Under the pieces are notes generated by a model. The model had not been told where the DNA came from. It saw only the letters and a list, made by a program, of their open reading frames with translations, and did no database searches. 64,000 bases of DNA from positions 58,071,561 through 58,135,560 of the forward strand of contig NC_088775.1 of assembly GCF_954871325.1 (NCBI RefSeq). The letters run 5' to 3'. Origin of the DNA: Gordionus sp. m RMFG-2023. Taxonomy: Eukaryota > Nematomorpha > Gordioida > Chordodea > Parachordodidae. A program made the translations under genes and the position numbers. This document shows positions 1 through 11,379 of this stretch, in pieces. The number at the start of each line of letters is the position of its first letter. Within the stretch, counting starts at the first letter, position 1.

Positions 1-347
1 TGGCCGCGTCCCAGACCAATTTTTTTTTATAAATATAAAGGAAGAGTTTAATAATGTCTACTAAATTTTTAAAAAAAATTGAAGGTCGTATTATTTCCAA
101 AAAATCGTTTTTAGTCCTTATATATTAAATAAAATGACCGGAAATTGGGAAAAAAAATAAAAATTTTTTTTATCTAAAAGTAGAATCTTTGTACGTAATT
201 TTGATATTAAATTTGTTATTTACAATTATGTAGTTTTTAAGATATGCTTAATTGAATGAAGGCAGATAATGGTAAAAATACGTCATTTTTGACACTTTGA
301 ACCCTAATATCTTCAAAAATATAAATGTTAGGAGGCTAAAATTTTGG
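1..347. other. AT-rich DNA, nothing recognised
   Basis: Homopolymer-rich A/T sequence with no supported coding frame, terminal repeat or RNA structure that I can recognise. Confidence 0.5.
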
Positions 348-653
348 CTATTTCTTAGTTACATCGACCTTTCTTTGCTTACCAAATTTTAAAAAAATCG
401 AAGGGGGTCGGCCGAATCGTGGTTGATTTGTCATGGAATGACCCGTTTGCAATTCCTTTAAAATTATATTTAAAGAATTTGATGTAATATTTTTATCTTG
501 AATTTTACCTTCTGAAGAAGATACTTTATCATTCAATTTATTTGGACATTTCTCCTGAATAATTGCCTTATTATTGCGTAACTCATTTAAAATTAATTGT
601 AAAATATTTATTGTGCTATTTTGTACAATCATCTCACCTGACTTATCCCCCAA
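348..653 (-). other. Unrecognised 101-residue ORF with repeated leucine-rich motif
   Basis: A 101-residue minus-strand frame that I cannot assign to a family. It holds two versions of a motif: NILQLILNELRN near residues 16-27 and NSLNIILKELQ near residues 59-69, spaced about 45 residues apart. Similar motifs recur on the same strand in the next 230 bp (GQNFLHLILKELQN near 705-750 and ENILNLILRDVQN near 832-875), again about 45 codons apart. The unit is therefore repeated at least four times. The leucine spacing suggests helices or a coiled coil. It could be a gag-like segment of an old retroelement, because a primer-site-like sequence lies near 1220-1237, or a decayed host exon. No function is claimed. 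Confidence 0.35.
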
Positions 654-3099
654 AGGTTTATATATATATGATTATTAACTATATTGTCTGTAATTGTTTC
701 ACCTACATGTAATTTATTATTCTGTAATTCTTTAAGAATTAAATGTAAAAAATTTTGACCCGAGATTTCTACTTCCTGACATCCTAAAAGATATTATCCA
801 TTTCTTTAATTATAGTATTTTTAGCCATATTTTGTACATCTCGTAATATTAAATTTAAAATATTTTCTGTACTAATTTGTACATTAATACCCCCATAATT
901 TTTACTTTATCATCTGGATTTGCCTCCGAGATATGCGACTTAATTTTCATCCTATTAATTTCCTTAACCATTAATTTGTAAAATATTTTATTAGGAAATT
1001 ACTAAACAAATAAATACAACATTATTAATCAAATCATACTTATTAATACCTTTATTAAATATTCCAATGCGTATGTTTTTCCGATAAGCGATTACTAAAA
1101 TAATGCTTACTATGATTATTATAAAAAACAACATATGTGAATCATAATCTTAAATGTTACCTTTATTTCTTTAATATTTTTACTTATTGTGCCCGCAAAA
1201 ACCCTTATGGAACACTAAACTGGTCATGTCACCAATTATTTAATATGTTTACGGTATTAAATATCCTAAAGTATTATTTATTAAAATAATCTTCTTGATC
1301 ATGTATTTTTCCAATGTAAAATAACTACAATATTCCTTTAATATACAAATAACTACAATATTCTTCTAATGTAAAATTAATGACAATATTCTTCCAATAT
1401 TAAAATTTTGCGATATTTTTCCACTATCAAATTAAAAATATTAATAATAAATCATCATCAGATATCCACAAAATAAAAAAAAAATCCAATCCCTTTCGTT
1501 GTCCCTATATTTATTTCTTTATCAACAAGTAAATAAAATATATGGCCAACGACCATATACATATATATTTTATCAAATTAAACATATTTTTAACAACTTA
1601 AAAACATAAATACATCTTTCTAAAAAAACTTAATAACAACAAAATCTTAAACATTTTTTTTAAAGATTGAATATTTTAATTATAGATTATTTCTAGGTAC
1701 AAACACCCAACTTCTTCAACAAATGTTTTCAGAGTTCTTGCATATTTGTATTTACTCCATACATTTTATTAACGATGCCCATCTTTAGATATTTGTACTT
1801 CAAATTTATGAAAACACCACATTGTTAAATTCATCAAGAAACGAGGGATATTATATCTTAAACAAATCCCTCATCGCACAAATTATTATAACTTCATATT
1901 AAAAAATAAATTTATTATAACAGCCAATGGATGGATGAGTAATTTCATTAACCCTTAATATCAATGAGCTTTCAAGTTTTTTTTTATTCTGCCATTTTAA
2001 TTTATAAATTATATTCTTTTTAGAGTTTTCAGTGATAATAAGAATAAGAGAAAATGACTCTTTGGATTAAGGAAATAATTTTATGAAAATCAATATATCT
2101 AAGAGCTACCATACTTCACCCATACTTAAAGCTTGAATGAGGTTGGATTATATAATAAAAAGGGATATCTCATATACATCAAACTCCTGAAGAAAATATA
2201 AAAATGGAAATAATTCAAATATAAAACAAAACTTATATATTTTTTTTCCATCATACAGAACTAAAGATTTCATCATTTTAAATAATTTTCCTAATAGTAA
2301 TATTAAACAGTTATTATTAAATACAACCTACATTTCCTTCTAGCGCACCGGTTTCAATGTTTCCATGATAAAAATTTTGATGTAATATTGTTGTTAAAAT
2401 CAAATAATGATGTTTGATAAAATTTTATTTGTATTTTTTATATAGATATGTATTTAATTAATAAAATATTTATATTTCCTATTTTTTAAAAAATATATCG
2501 CTAATTGTATCGTTATAGATTGATCTTTTTAAATATATCGGCATCCCTTTCGATACGTTTTAAAAGTACTGTTAACAAATCTGTATTTAATAATATTAAA
2601 AACGAATATTAGTGATATTAGGAAATAATTAATATTTTATTAATCCGAATCAAAAACATGTTATAATAATATAAAAACAATATAAATATTAGTATAACAA
2701 AATATTATATACAAAAAAAATAAAATAATGTAAAAAGGATTTTTAAAAAGTTAGGTTAACTCCTTCCTATTTGAAATATGTATTCGATTCGAAAATTAAA
2801 TTTTTTAAAAGTGAAAATATGAATTATTATATTTTAAAAAGGAATGATTAATAAAAGGGAAAGTAAATTTAAAAAATAAAAAATTTCATTAAAAAGTATG
2901 TTGAATATTTTCAAATATTTCGAGAATAATTTAGAATATTTATCAATATGAGTATTTTTAAATAATTTCGAATAGTTATTAAATAATTTTAAATAATTTG
3001 ACCGAATAATAATTATATTTATTATTCGTATTAGATTTCAAAAATTATTCATAAAATTGAAATCAAATGGAAAACAATCGAATTCACATAATAATTAGT
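654..3099. other. AT-rich intergenic or intronic DNA with short repeats
   Basis: Two further copies of the leucine-rich motif lie at 705-875 on the minus strand. On the minus strand at 1220-1237 the sequence AATTGGTGACATGACCAG resembles the primer-binding region of LTR elements, but no matching LTR pair was found. At about 1285-1440 a motif of the type ACTACAATATTCTTCTAATG recurs roughly every 35 bp, three to four times. The rest (1450-3099) is A/T-rich with no supported feature. Confidence 0.35.
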
Positions 3100-3396
3100 T
3101 TGCATGGTCAATTTTTTATACCCGCAAGCATTTAAATTTACATTTTTAAACCTGGCCTGGATTAAAAAATTTTTTTAGCCCGCACAGATCTATTTATATA
3201 TTTCATTAAATAATTTTAGCTCTATTTAGTAAATTATTTAAAATCCAGCTGGTTAATTGATATAATTATTTTTGAAAATTTAGCCCAAGCTAGTGTGTGG
3301 GTTCTCTAAAAAAATTATATTTTTCCTAATTTTTATAATCATATCATTTTGCAGTCCGGGCCAGGTTAGGTTTCGGGCCGAGGGTGTAGATCTCTG
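3100..3396. repeat. GC/AT-alternating hAT-type MITE
   Basis: Short GC-rich blocks (GGCCTGG, GGGCCGAGGG, GGGCCAGG) alternate with runs of A and T. The right end reads GTAGATCTCTG, the complement of the CAGAGATCT-type terminus seen in the same family at 27403-27774 and 55723-56073. The left end is not clear. The right end lies only 52 bp before the splice acceptor of the NIDO exon. Confidence 0.55.
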
Positions 3397-3447
3397 TTTA
3401 AATAATACAATGATATTCCCCCCTTTCCATTTTTTTTTATAAAATAG

Positions 3448-3741
3448 GTGAATACCAACGGTATAATATCTTTCTCCAAACCGGTGATTCAATATACGCC
3501 TCAGCCTTTTCCTCTAAAAAAAAGTAGTTTGAGTGTAATAGCCCCGTATTGGACGGATATAGACACCAATTTAAACCATGGAAAAGTTTTGGCCAGACAA
3601 ACAACCGAAAAAAAGGAGCTAGAAGATTTTACCAAAGATATCAAAGATTCTTTTCCGACTTACAAGAATTTCAAGGCATTTTGGGCACTTATAGCCACCT
3701 GGGATAAGGTTACCTTTTACGGAGGCAATGAAACTAGTCCG
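3448..3741 (+). CDS. mesh: Mesh-like protein, NIDO-domain exon (first visible exon)
   Basis: A 294-bp exon, 98 codons in phase 0, bounded by an AG acceptor at 3446-3447 after a T-rich tract and a GTATGT donor at 3742. It starts VNTNGIISFSKP and contains APYWTDIDTN and WALIATWDKVTFYGG. These are the hallmark segments of the NIDO (nidogen extracellular) domain: NTNG..SF, the APfW.D.Dt core and the TW..V.yYG strand. NIDO domains are extracellular and occur with AMOP, vWD and sushi domains in Mesh, a single-pass membrane protein of arthropod smooth septate junctions. The start is a splice junction, not a start codon. Earlier exons (signal peptide, NIDO N-terminus) are not visible upstream. Mucin-4-like proteins share NIDO and are the main alternative. 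Confidence 0.78.
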
Positions 3742-4231
3742 GTATGTCATATTTAAATAAATTTTACTATGCCCCTCTTACGCCCAATTATTCCTGATTC
3801 ATTTGCAAATAAATCTTAGAAATAGACGAAGTAGATTTCAATTCTATTTTCGGAATGAGATTAGTACATTTGAGTATTATATAATCTATTCTTTTTTAAA
3901 GAATAATTAAATAATTATTGTTTTCGTTGATCCATGGGAATCTGCAGAAATTTTTCCCAAGGTAATGCAGAAAAATTTATTGATAAATAAATTGAATTTT
4001 TGTTTAAAATATTTTGAAAAAGGTTTTTTATCTTTCATTCTTTCTTGTGGCTAGAAGGTTATCCAAACTTGCTTAATAAATAATTTTTGACAAACATGTA
4101 ATTCCGAGATTCTATAGATATCAGTTTATGCTTGAACATATCTTTACTTTACAACTCTTGTCAACAGGCACGAAAAAATATATAAATCTTTAAAAAAATA
4201 TTCATTATATAATACCAATTAGATGTCTGCA

Positions 4232-4423
4232 TTAGGCGGTTTTTAGCCCATAAGCCCACCCCAATATTTTATAAAAATTTAGCCTGTGGCCCATTAGTCT
4301 AAAATTCCTTACCTGCCCGCTCATTAATCTAAAATTTTTTACCCGCCGCCGCCCATTATTTATAAAAAAATTTAACCCAAACCCGCCATTATGAGATTTA
4401 ATTATACCCATTCTTTCTAACAT
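4232..4423. repeat. CCCGCC-block interspersed repeat
   Basis: GC blocks (GCCCACC, GCCCGC, CCGCCGCCGCCC, CCCGCC) alternate with TTTATAAAAATTTA-like tracts, the same layout as the GC/AT MITEs elsewhere in the window but with a different consensus. The frame that crosses it is low complexity and is not a gene. Confidence 0.45.
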
Positions 4424-4515
4424 CTAATAAAAAAAAATTAAAAAAAGTTTTGTAATTTAGGAAATTACTATATTTTAAGCATTAAATAAAATTTAATTAT
4501 GGATAATTAATTTGA

Positions 4516-6253
4516 TCAAATAAAATATTTATGAAAAAAAAAATATATAAAATTGACATTATATGTAATTATAATGCATAAATAAAAATAAATATATACA
4601 TTTTCTGGATTTAAACACGTTCTTCTTTGTTCTAAAAACCTTCCAGCAATACTAAATCCTCGTTCAGAAGAGCAGTAGTTGCAGGAATTGTTAATATTTT
4701 TTTGAATCTTTTTTTTCTCGTTTCCACCAAAGTAGGATATCGGTTTGAAGTATATCCTCTTCCTCAAGTGAGATCTTTAAATAAAAGTGGAACCAATAAT
4801 AATAAGTTTAAAAAAATAAATTTAAATTAATTGTAATAATCAGCTTAAAATTTTGATAAATCATACATATCAAATGGTTATTTTAAGATTTAAATATTTT
4901 GATGGTACAGTGCTCTCTTCTCTAACAACCTCATCCTAACATCTGTTATGGTTTAATTTTGACCTAGATGTTATTTATTTCAAACATCGCATTTATTAAG
5001 TAGCTAAGCGAATTTTATAATTTATTATTTTACCCTTTAATTGGATTCCCTTCGCTTTTGAGGAAAGGAATATAATCAAGTTTTCATCCACCTCGATGTT
5101 ATATTCTTTCATGAAAATCAAATCCAACATGTTATCTAGGTTTTTTTAACTTTATTTATTTCTTCTGATGTCAACATCCTCAGTTGTCGGAACTTTGGTA
5201 TTAAAAGTATGAAATTTTATGGAGCATATGGATTTCAAATTTTTCAATTATAAATTTTTAGCTCTTTTCTTTGTTCTATTTTTTTTTCGCAGTTTGTTTT
5301 TCTCTCCATTATATCCATATTTATTTGATTATGCTATCTAGAAGAAGATTATACCTAAATTTTTTTTTATAAATAAAGAAAAAATATAAATCTCAAAATA
5401 TTAATTTTCATACCATATAAGAACGTTCTGTAGTGTAGGCCTGCAGTCGCCTCAAGAGCATTGTTGCATCTATGTATGGTTCCAAATAATCGTCAGTGTT
5501 TTAAAAACTTTCTTTCCCATAGATCCCATTTTTTCAGTCATATCACCAGATTGTAAGAACAAAAAATCTTATATCAATATTTTATTGTAACGTCTTGCTC
5601 AGATATTTTATGCTGCCACTTTGTTTAGTGGTCAAAAATTTTGCTGTTTCAAAATATTATTAATCTCGGGAGCATTTTCCCAAATAAAAGTTGGCTGGAA
5701 TGCATTGCAAAATATTGGGTTTAACATTTGTCAGTTTAGTTTATTAAATCTAATATTTGAAAAAGTAAAGATATGTATATGTTTTTTTATTTAGATGTCA
5801 GAATCTCTTGAAAATTATTATGATATCTACCTAATAGATAAATTTTATAAAATTTTTTAAAATATTTACAGTTTCAGGACACATCTTGCATCAAAGCCGA
5901 TATCAAGTAGTAAATATTTCTTCAAGATTAAAATATTTTTTGAATTTTAGGAAAGGATAATCTATATTTTTCTCATTTTCCAAAGAAATTTTGCTATCAT
6001 CAACAATCTCACACATTTTTAATAACTAAATTTATAATGCTAACTAGATTTATAATGTATATTTTTAAATATAAATTTCAAAATTAAATTAAATAAAAGG
6101 ATTATAATTTTAGATTTAATAAAAAATATATTTTAATAATTTTTAGATGTATTTATTATGTAAAATTGAAAGTAGCGTATCGCTATTTTCTAAAAAAGTA
6201 GCCCGCTAAAGCTACGCTACTGAAAAAAGTAGCGCGCTATTTTAACAACACTG
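4516..6253 (-). mobile_element. Decayed hAT DNA transposon (ZBED/Tam3-like)
   Basis: The minus-strand frame at 4516-4767 contains SSERGFSIAGRFLEQRRT followed by CLNPENVYIYFYL. This matches the C-terminal hAT dimerisation signature (SSAPSERvFS.AG.il...RT.L.PenV..l.fL). Traces of transposase extend upstream on the same strand to about 6050. The right end at about 6180-6253 carries repeated GTAGCG..GCTAC palindromes and finishes AACAACACTG, the complement of a CAGTGTTGTT hAT terminus. The left terminus is not identified. Multiple stops and frame changes show that it cannot make transposase. Confidence 0.7.
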
Positions 6254-6254
6254 G

Positions 6255-6600
6255 TCAACTAAGCTGACTAAATAGTTCGACTAAATTTTAGTGCAGAAGA
6301 ACTCGACTAATTAACAAAACATCGCGATATTGACCTCGTGATATTAAATTCTCTATAATACTTCGCGATATATTTCGCTAAATAGTTTTCGCTATATTGT
6401 CTTCGCAAGAATGTCTTGGCTATAAAATTTTCAGGGTTATTGATCGCGATAAAAGTTTCGCCGTAATGTATTTGCTTTAAAGGTTCTCTATAAAAAATTC
6501 GCGATAATATCCTAATGTGGATTCCAGATAAAAGTTACGCTATAAAATTCATCCGCGATAAACGATATTCGCGATAAGAGTTTCGCTGAATTGACATGGA
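6255..6600. repeat. Degenerate tandem array of TTCGCGATA motifs
   Basis: About 345 bp in which CGCGATA or TTCGCTATA-like motifs recur roughly every 18-20 bp (for example TTCGCGATATATT, TTCGCTAAATAG, TTCGCTATATTG, ATCGCGATAAAAG, TTCGCGATAAGAG). Copies are diverged, so this is an old minisatellite. CpG-rich motifs are otherwise rare in this AT-rich DNA. The array begins directly after the hAT terminus at 6253. Confidence 0.7.
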
Positions 6601-6604
6601 ATCT

Positions 6605-6675
6605 AATTTTTCTATTTAAAATATTGAGTTAGCAGATTTAAAATCGGCTCAAATCGATTCGTTTAACAATATTAT
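6605..6675. repeat. Fragment of GGCTC-type hAT MITE
   Basis: The sequence ATTGAGTTAGCAGATTTAAAATCGGCTCAAATCG and the following CGTTTAACAATATTA match the ends of related copies at 15975-16062 and 59222-59436 (ATTGAGTTAGCC.., GAGCCGTTTAACAAC). Only one end is recognisable here. Confidence 0.55.
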
Positions 6676-6847
6676 CTATATCACCAGTTGTGTTGGAGAC
6701 TAATTCTGATGGAACACTTGTTGCAAGAGATGCCAAATACTTAGGTGTTAGGTTTTCACAGGTTGGGAACCTTACCCTCCAATAATCAAGAGGATCGATT
6801 GGAGATAATTGATATCTTTGTTCAAATTTAAATTCGCATAATTTTTA

Positions 6848-7462
6848 GGTAAGATTATGGTATTTTTTATTTATTTATTGTCAATTGGTTGAATTCTATT
6901 TATTTTTAATTTTTTTTTGTTTATTATCGAAATCCATTGGTTATTAATTTTTACACAAATTTTTTCTTTAATGAATTATTTATTTGACATTTTTTTAATA
7001 TTACGATAATAAGAATATTCACATATATATGTAAATGAGAGGAAGTTCTTACAGTTCTGGGGAATTAAAAAAATATTAAAAAAATTCTTATTGCATCTAA
7101 ATCTAAAAACGCCAATTGAATGAAAAAAGTATGCAATTCTTAAAATTTTTGAGAAATGAAACTTTGAATTATTATTACATCAAAAAATTTCCACCAATAT
7201 CCAGACGATCGTATATTTATTATTTTTAAATAAAAAATTTTTTTAAAAATATTTATAAAAAATAAATAAAAAAATAATATTAAAAATTTTTCAGTGAGTT
7301 ACCGTAAAAATTAACAAACAATGGTTTTCGATAATAAAAATATCATTCAACAAAAAAACCATTTAAAAATTAATTAAATATATAAAATTCAACCAAGCAT
7401 ATGACAGATAAATAAATAAAAGATAACCAATGGTAATTATGGATCACAAACCATAATCTTAC
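6848..7462. repeat. Foldback repeat with long imperfect inverted arms
   Basis: The left arm (about 6848-6960) begins GTAAGATTATGG and continues through TTGGTTGAATTCTAT and TTATTATCGAAATCCATTGG. The right arm (about 7305-7462) reads the same modules in reverse complement and ends CCATAATCTTAC. The arms share most of their modules but differ by small insertions, and about 340 bp separates them. This is a foldback-type or decayed MITE structure. No coding frame is seen. The next 200 bp include a fragment ending GCCAGCCCTAGTATTGG near 7706-7742, probably the end of another element. Confidence 0.65.
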
Positions 7463-8159
7463 GAATTTTTATTTACCAAGTTCTTTCTTAATAAATAGTA
7501 AAACAAAATAATCAATAGACAAATAAAAATACACAAAAAATTTGGGCTAAAAAACATTAAACATTTATTTTATGTTATGGAAAAGATTTATTATGAAAAA
7601 TGGAAATTAGTAAAAATGAATAAAAATATGCATAAAATCTGTATCGGTTAAATTTTTTATGGGCTGAACCTTATATAGTGAGATATTAAATATCGGTATG
7701 GGATCGGCGCCAATAAAAGGATCAGCCAGCCCTAGTATTGGTTTATATTATTATCAAGTTAAAATTATCTATTAATTGTAGCATCACTAAAAGTAAGGGA
7801 TGCATAGGTGTTGGGCCTTCTGAATTCTTTTTATTTAATATTTTTTTATAAATATTATTGATTTAATATTTTTTAGAAATTTTATATTATCAATCCTAAT
7901 CTAATCAAATTTAAACAAATAAAATCATTTATTAATCAAAAATAAAATGAAAATCAAATTTAATACTGTGATTTGTGAGTGAGCCGAGTATTACATTTTG
8001 TAAAATTTGCCTCTTCCAAAATATTAAATGAATCAAGGGTAAAAAATTTTAACTTCAACCACTTAATAATAATGAACCACAAAATTCTGATTAACAAAGT
8101 ACATTTAAAATGTATTAAGTTTTTTTAAATTATACTTATTTAGATTTAGGTAATGAAAG
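7463..8159. other. AT-rich intron DNA
   Basis: Apart from a GATCGGCGCC..GGATCAGCC stretch near 7680-7740 that looks like a transposon end, I see no feature. Confidence 0.4.
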
Positions 8160-9010
8160 AAAAATAGAATGATCGAGAATGTAAGAAATTTAAATAATGG
8201 AAACAACAATCAAATTCTCTCAGAGCAGGGAAAATAATTTTAAAATACATAGATTCACAAATATTGGAAGCAAATTATCTTGCAGTCATGACATTACGAT
8301 GTAAACTTATATGAAAAATTTGTAAATGTGCTCGACACTTAAAAAAACACCAAAATAATCTTGTTGATAATCTGGATGCAAAGGCATTGATGAAAACATA
8401 AACACTCTAAATAACAATTCTATAAATGCTATTTATGTTGCTATGCTTATGATGGGTAAGTGTCATCAAAGGGCATCTTTCAGAAGTCAAAGATACCACA
8501 ATATTCACAAAATAGCTAATGTGCATTGCTATGCACACAAGCTCAATTTTCTCTTTATCTCTGCCTACAAATCAGTAACTCAAATCAACAAAGTTTTCTA
8601 ATTAATTTTAAAAGAGATTCATGCTTCCTTTTTAAGTTCTATTACCCATCCTAATAAATATATTGATTTGCAAATATAATTGTAGTTAAAATGTAAAAAT
8701 ATTGATGCCTTGACTTCTACACGGTGGGGTCTTATATTAAAACGATAGCAGTTGTAAAGTTGATTTTTCCTGCAATCATTTTGTAAAAGAAAATATAGAC
8801 CACAGGGATGTGACTAAAGCAAAGGGAATTTTATGCATTATTTTACATTTTGATGCAATTATTTGTGTATAATTTCAAAAATTATTGCCAATGTTTTAAA
8901 ACATTTTTAATTTTTTGAGAAATTAGATTTGAATCTAACAACAGCATTAGCTGTTGTTGAATGTCTTATAATTTCACTGTCAGAATTAAGAAATGATTTT
9001 TATTTTTCTT
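8160..9010 (+). mobile_element. hAT transposase remnant (DUF4371/ZMYM-like type)
   Basis: The + strand around 8515-8600 reads ANVHCYAHKLNFLF, matching the conserved hAT motif v.C.aHrLnLvl in the catalytic core. Further on, near 8705-8735, DALTSTRWG matches the T.vRW/CdTRW motif, and near 8900-8990 EKLDLNLTTALAVVECL matches the region following it (..L....ldl..A...v...l..L...R). Order and spacing are those of a hAT transposase, but stops interrupt it. Part of the flank (8230-8290) is also similar to 15760-15840 inside the hAT element at 14969-16558, so both belong to related families. Boundaries are approximate. Confidence 0.72.
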
Positions 9011-9372
9011 AATATAAAAAATCACAAATAAAAGAACGAATTGCGTTCTACCATTTTGAATGGCTCAAAAATAATTAAAATAACAAAAGGAGTATAAAAG
9101 ACTTTTCAATAATGCTTTGTCTGTATTTTAATTATTTTTGCAAAGAAAATAATTTTATATGGATTGGTTTTAATTTAATCGTCAACATGTTTCATTAAAT
9201 CATCACAACACTGTATGTTTTATTTTTAAAAATAACTTTTATTCATGAAATTATTTAATTTGAACACTTTGTTTACTAATAATATTTTGTAATAGAAGAA
9301 TATTTTAAATCAAAAATCTTTTAAATGCATGAGAAACAAATTTTTACCGCTTTTAAAATAGTCTTATTCGGC

Positions 9373-10051
9373 CAGGGTTGTGTATAACCTATCAAATACG
9401 ATTCTGTCAAATAAATGTTTTTAAGACAATATTACCCTTTTTTTAAATATAAAATGAATCTATAATATTAATTTTATATTTTTTAAATTCATTGTCATTC
9501 AATAACTAATGTTCCTCCGTGGCAAGCCTTGTTCTTATTCATATTCATTACTATCATTTTCTTTAAAATTTTTTAATCAATTTTCCTGTTGTCCAGATCT
9601 TCAATCGATTTCTGTTTTAGTAAGAATATTAACCCAAATCGACCAATTTCTTTCTGAAGTTATAGAAATAGGAATTGCTAGTAAAATGTCACTTCTATTA
9701 AAGGGAATGGTGACCAAAGCCCATTCCATAGATTTGATTGTTTCTTATGGAATTTACTACTTTCTGCATAATTTGCTATTAAACATGCCGCTTTTACTTT
9801 TGATATTTATGATATTACTTGAAATATTTTGAACATCACCATCGTGAACGCCTAATTCTTGTATTGTATCACACCTCATTAAATTCACTACTACTTAGAT
9901 GCTCCTCTTGATATAGGGGGCCCAATAAATAAGCAGCAATTGTGATCACATGTATTTATATTATTTTTCTTTGTATATTTTTTTTCTTTCTTTAGGTATT
10001 TTAGAGTATTTGACGTATTTGACCGGTCAATTGAGCCACTTTCCAACCCTG
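9373..10051. mobile_element. Short hAT-like element with CAGGGTTG termini
   Basis: The left end reads CAGGGTTGTGTATAACC and the right end reads TTTCCAACCCTG. The subterminal sequence ATCAAATACG..TCAAATA on the left is mirrored by TATTTGACGTATTTGACC on the right, which supports true inverted ends. The flanking 8-mers (TATTCGGC and GTTTTGAC) match poorly, so the target duplication has decayed or the ends are slightly off. The 107-residue frame inside shows no transposase motif and I do not call it a gene. Confidence 0.5.
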
Positions 10052-10059
10052 GTTTTGAC

Positions 10060-10597
10060 AGCATCGCCTAATCTTCCTTTAGCACGGGCATACCTTTAAT
10101 ATAAAATTTATTTTTTATAACTCTCCAAATTTAATAATTGCTGCCATAAAGCGAAGTTAAATTACTAGAAAAATAACTCTTTTTTAAAAAACTTTATTAT
10201 CAAATCCGCCTGATCCTCATTATATCTATTTTATGAAGAATATTAAATCTTATATTTTTTCCCTGCTTTTGCCTCCATGGATTTATAGGTTTTTAATATT
10301 CCGTTGCATGGTTATATATAATATCACCAATCTTCTTATTTCTGGTACTTATATATATATACATATAATACTAATTGATATCCTATTACATCTTAATCTT
10401 GAATACAAAATTTTGCTCTTTACTTTAATGGTGAAATCATTAATTTGATTCCAGAATCGATTAAATCTTATCGAAGCTTGAATTCTATCTCTAGCAAATT
10501 TGAAAAATAAAAATAGTTTGTTTTTATTTTAAAGCATATACTTGCTTTATCAGCTATATAAGATTTGCAATTTAATTGTTAAATAGTTTTTTTTGAA
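10060..10597. other. AT-rich intron DNA, nothing recognised
   Basis: A 71-residue hydrophobic frame crosses 10233-10448 but is typical of chance frames in T-rich DNA. There is no homology that I recognise. Confidence 0.4.
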
Positions 10598-10845
10598 ATT
10601 TGGAATGATTGAAATAAGAATTGAGCTATTAATGGATAATTTATTTCAAATAACTTTCAAAAAATAATCATTATAATAATATAAATTCTACTATATATAT
10701 AGTATTTTTAAAGTAAAGTAATTAAATGTATTTGTAATAAAATTAAAATAAGGAAAATAAAAGTAATAGCCTTTAACAAAAATAATGTTTTCCTTAAACA
10801 AATTAATTGAATCAATTAAATAATATAAACATATTATTTGCAACA
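10598..10845. repeat. Interspersed repeat, copy 1 (mosaic orientation)
   Basis: Bases 10701-10845 (for example AATAAGGAAAATAAAA, TAGCCTTTAACAAA, AACATATTATT) are a direct repeat of 17366-17515. Bases 10598-10672 (AAATTTGGAATGATTG, TAATGGATAATTTATTTC) are the reverse complement of 16905-16985. The two halves therefore have opposite relative orientation in the two copies. Confidence 0.65.
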
Positions 10846-10914
10846 CCTCTTTCTTTATGTTATTCTCCACGTCGATACTTAACTGCTCATGCTCGTTCAT
10901 GCATGTTATCCTAA

Positions 10915-11030
10915 TCGTCATATCATTAGCTTGATAATCATCGTCTCATTAGCTTGATAATCATCGTCTCATTAGCTTGATTATCATATCATTATCTTGA
11001 TCATCATCTTCTTAGCTTGATTATTATCAC
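10915..11030. repeat. Short tandem repeat, about 28-bp unit
   Basis: TCATTAGCTTGATAATCATC is repeated about four times with growing divergence (CATTAGCTTGATTATCATATC, TTATCTTGATCATCATC, TCTTAGCTTGATTATTATC). Confidence 0.8.
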
Positions 11031-11379
11031 TCGTTATTCTTTATCATTTATTTTATGTTGGGTAGAATAATAAGAATAAAATCGAATAGTTCATAATAAT
11101 AGAATAAGAATTGAATTTATCATTTTTAATGCGAATTTATTTGCATTTTTATATATTTCTTTTATATATCGCGTTTTAGTTAATTTTTTTAAAAATATTT
11201 ATTGAATCGCATATTATGACTGTTTTTTAAAATAATTTGTATATTCCATCGCGTTCATCACATAATCTTTAAAATAACTTGGTAAAAGTTTTATTCTTAT
11301 CGGCCTTTCATTCCTCACTACGTCTCTCCCCCTTCAAAAATCCATATCGGTTCGTCGTTTTAACCTCCTGTCTCGCATG

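Noticed and set aside
1220-1237. Primer-binding site of an LTR element
   Set aside because: The sequence is suggestive, but no LTR pair or polymerase domain was found nearby, so no element is called.
4232-4423. 63-residue minus-strand frame
   Set aside because: Created by the CCCGCC/TTTATAAA repeat structure; low complexity.
9509-9832. 107-residue + strand frame as a gene
   Set aside because: Hydrophobic translation of T-rich DNA inside a hAT-like element, with no domain motif, start context or splice support.
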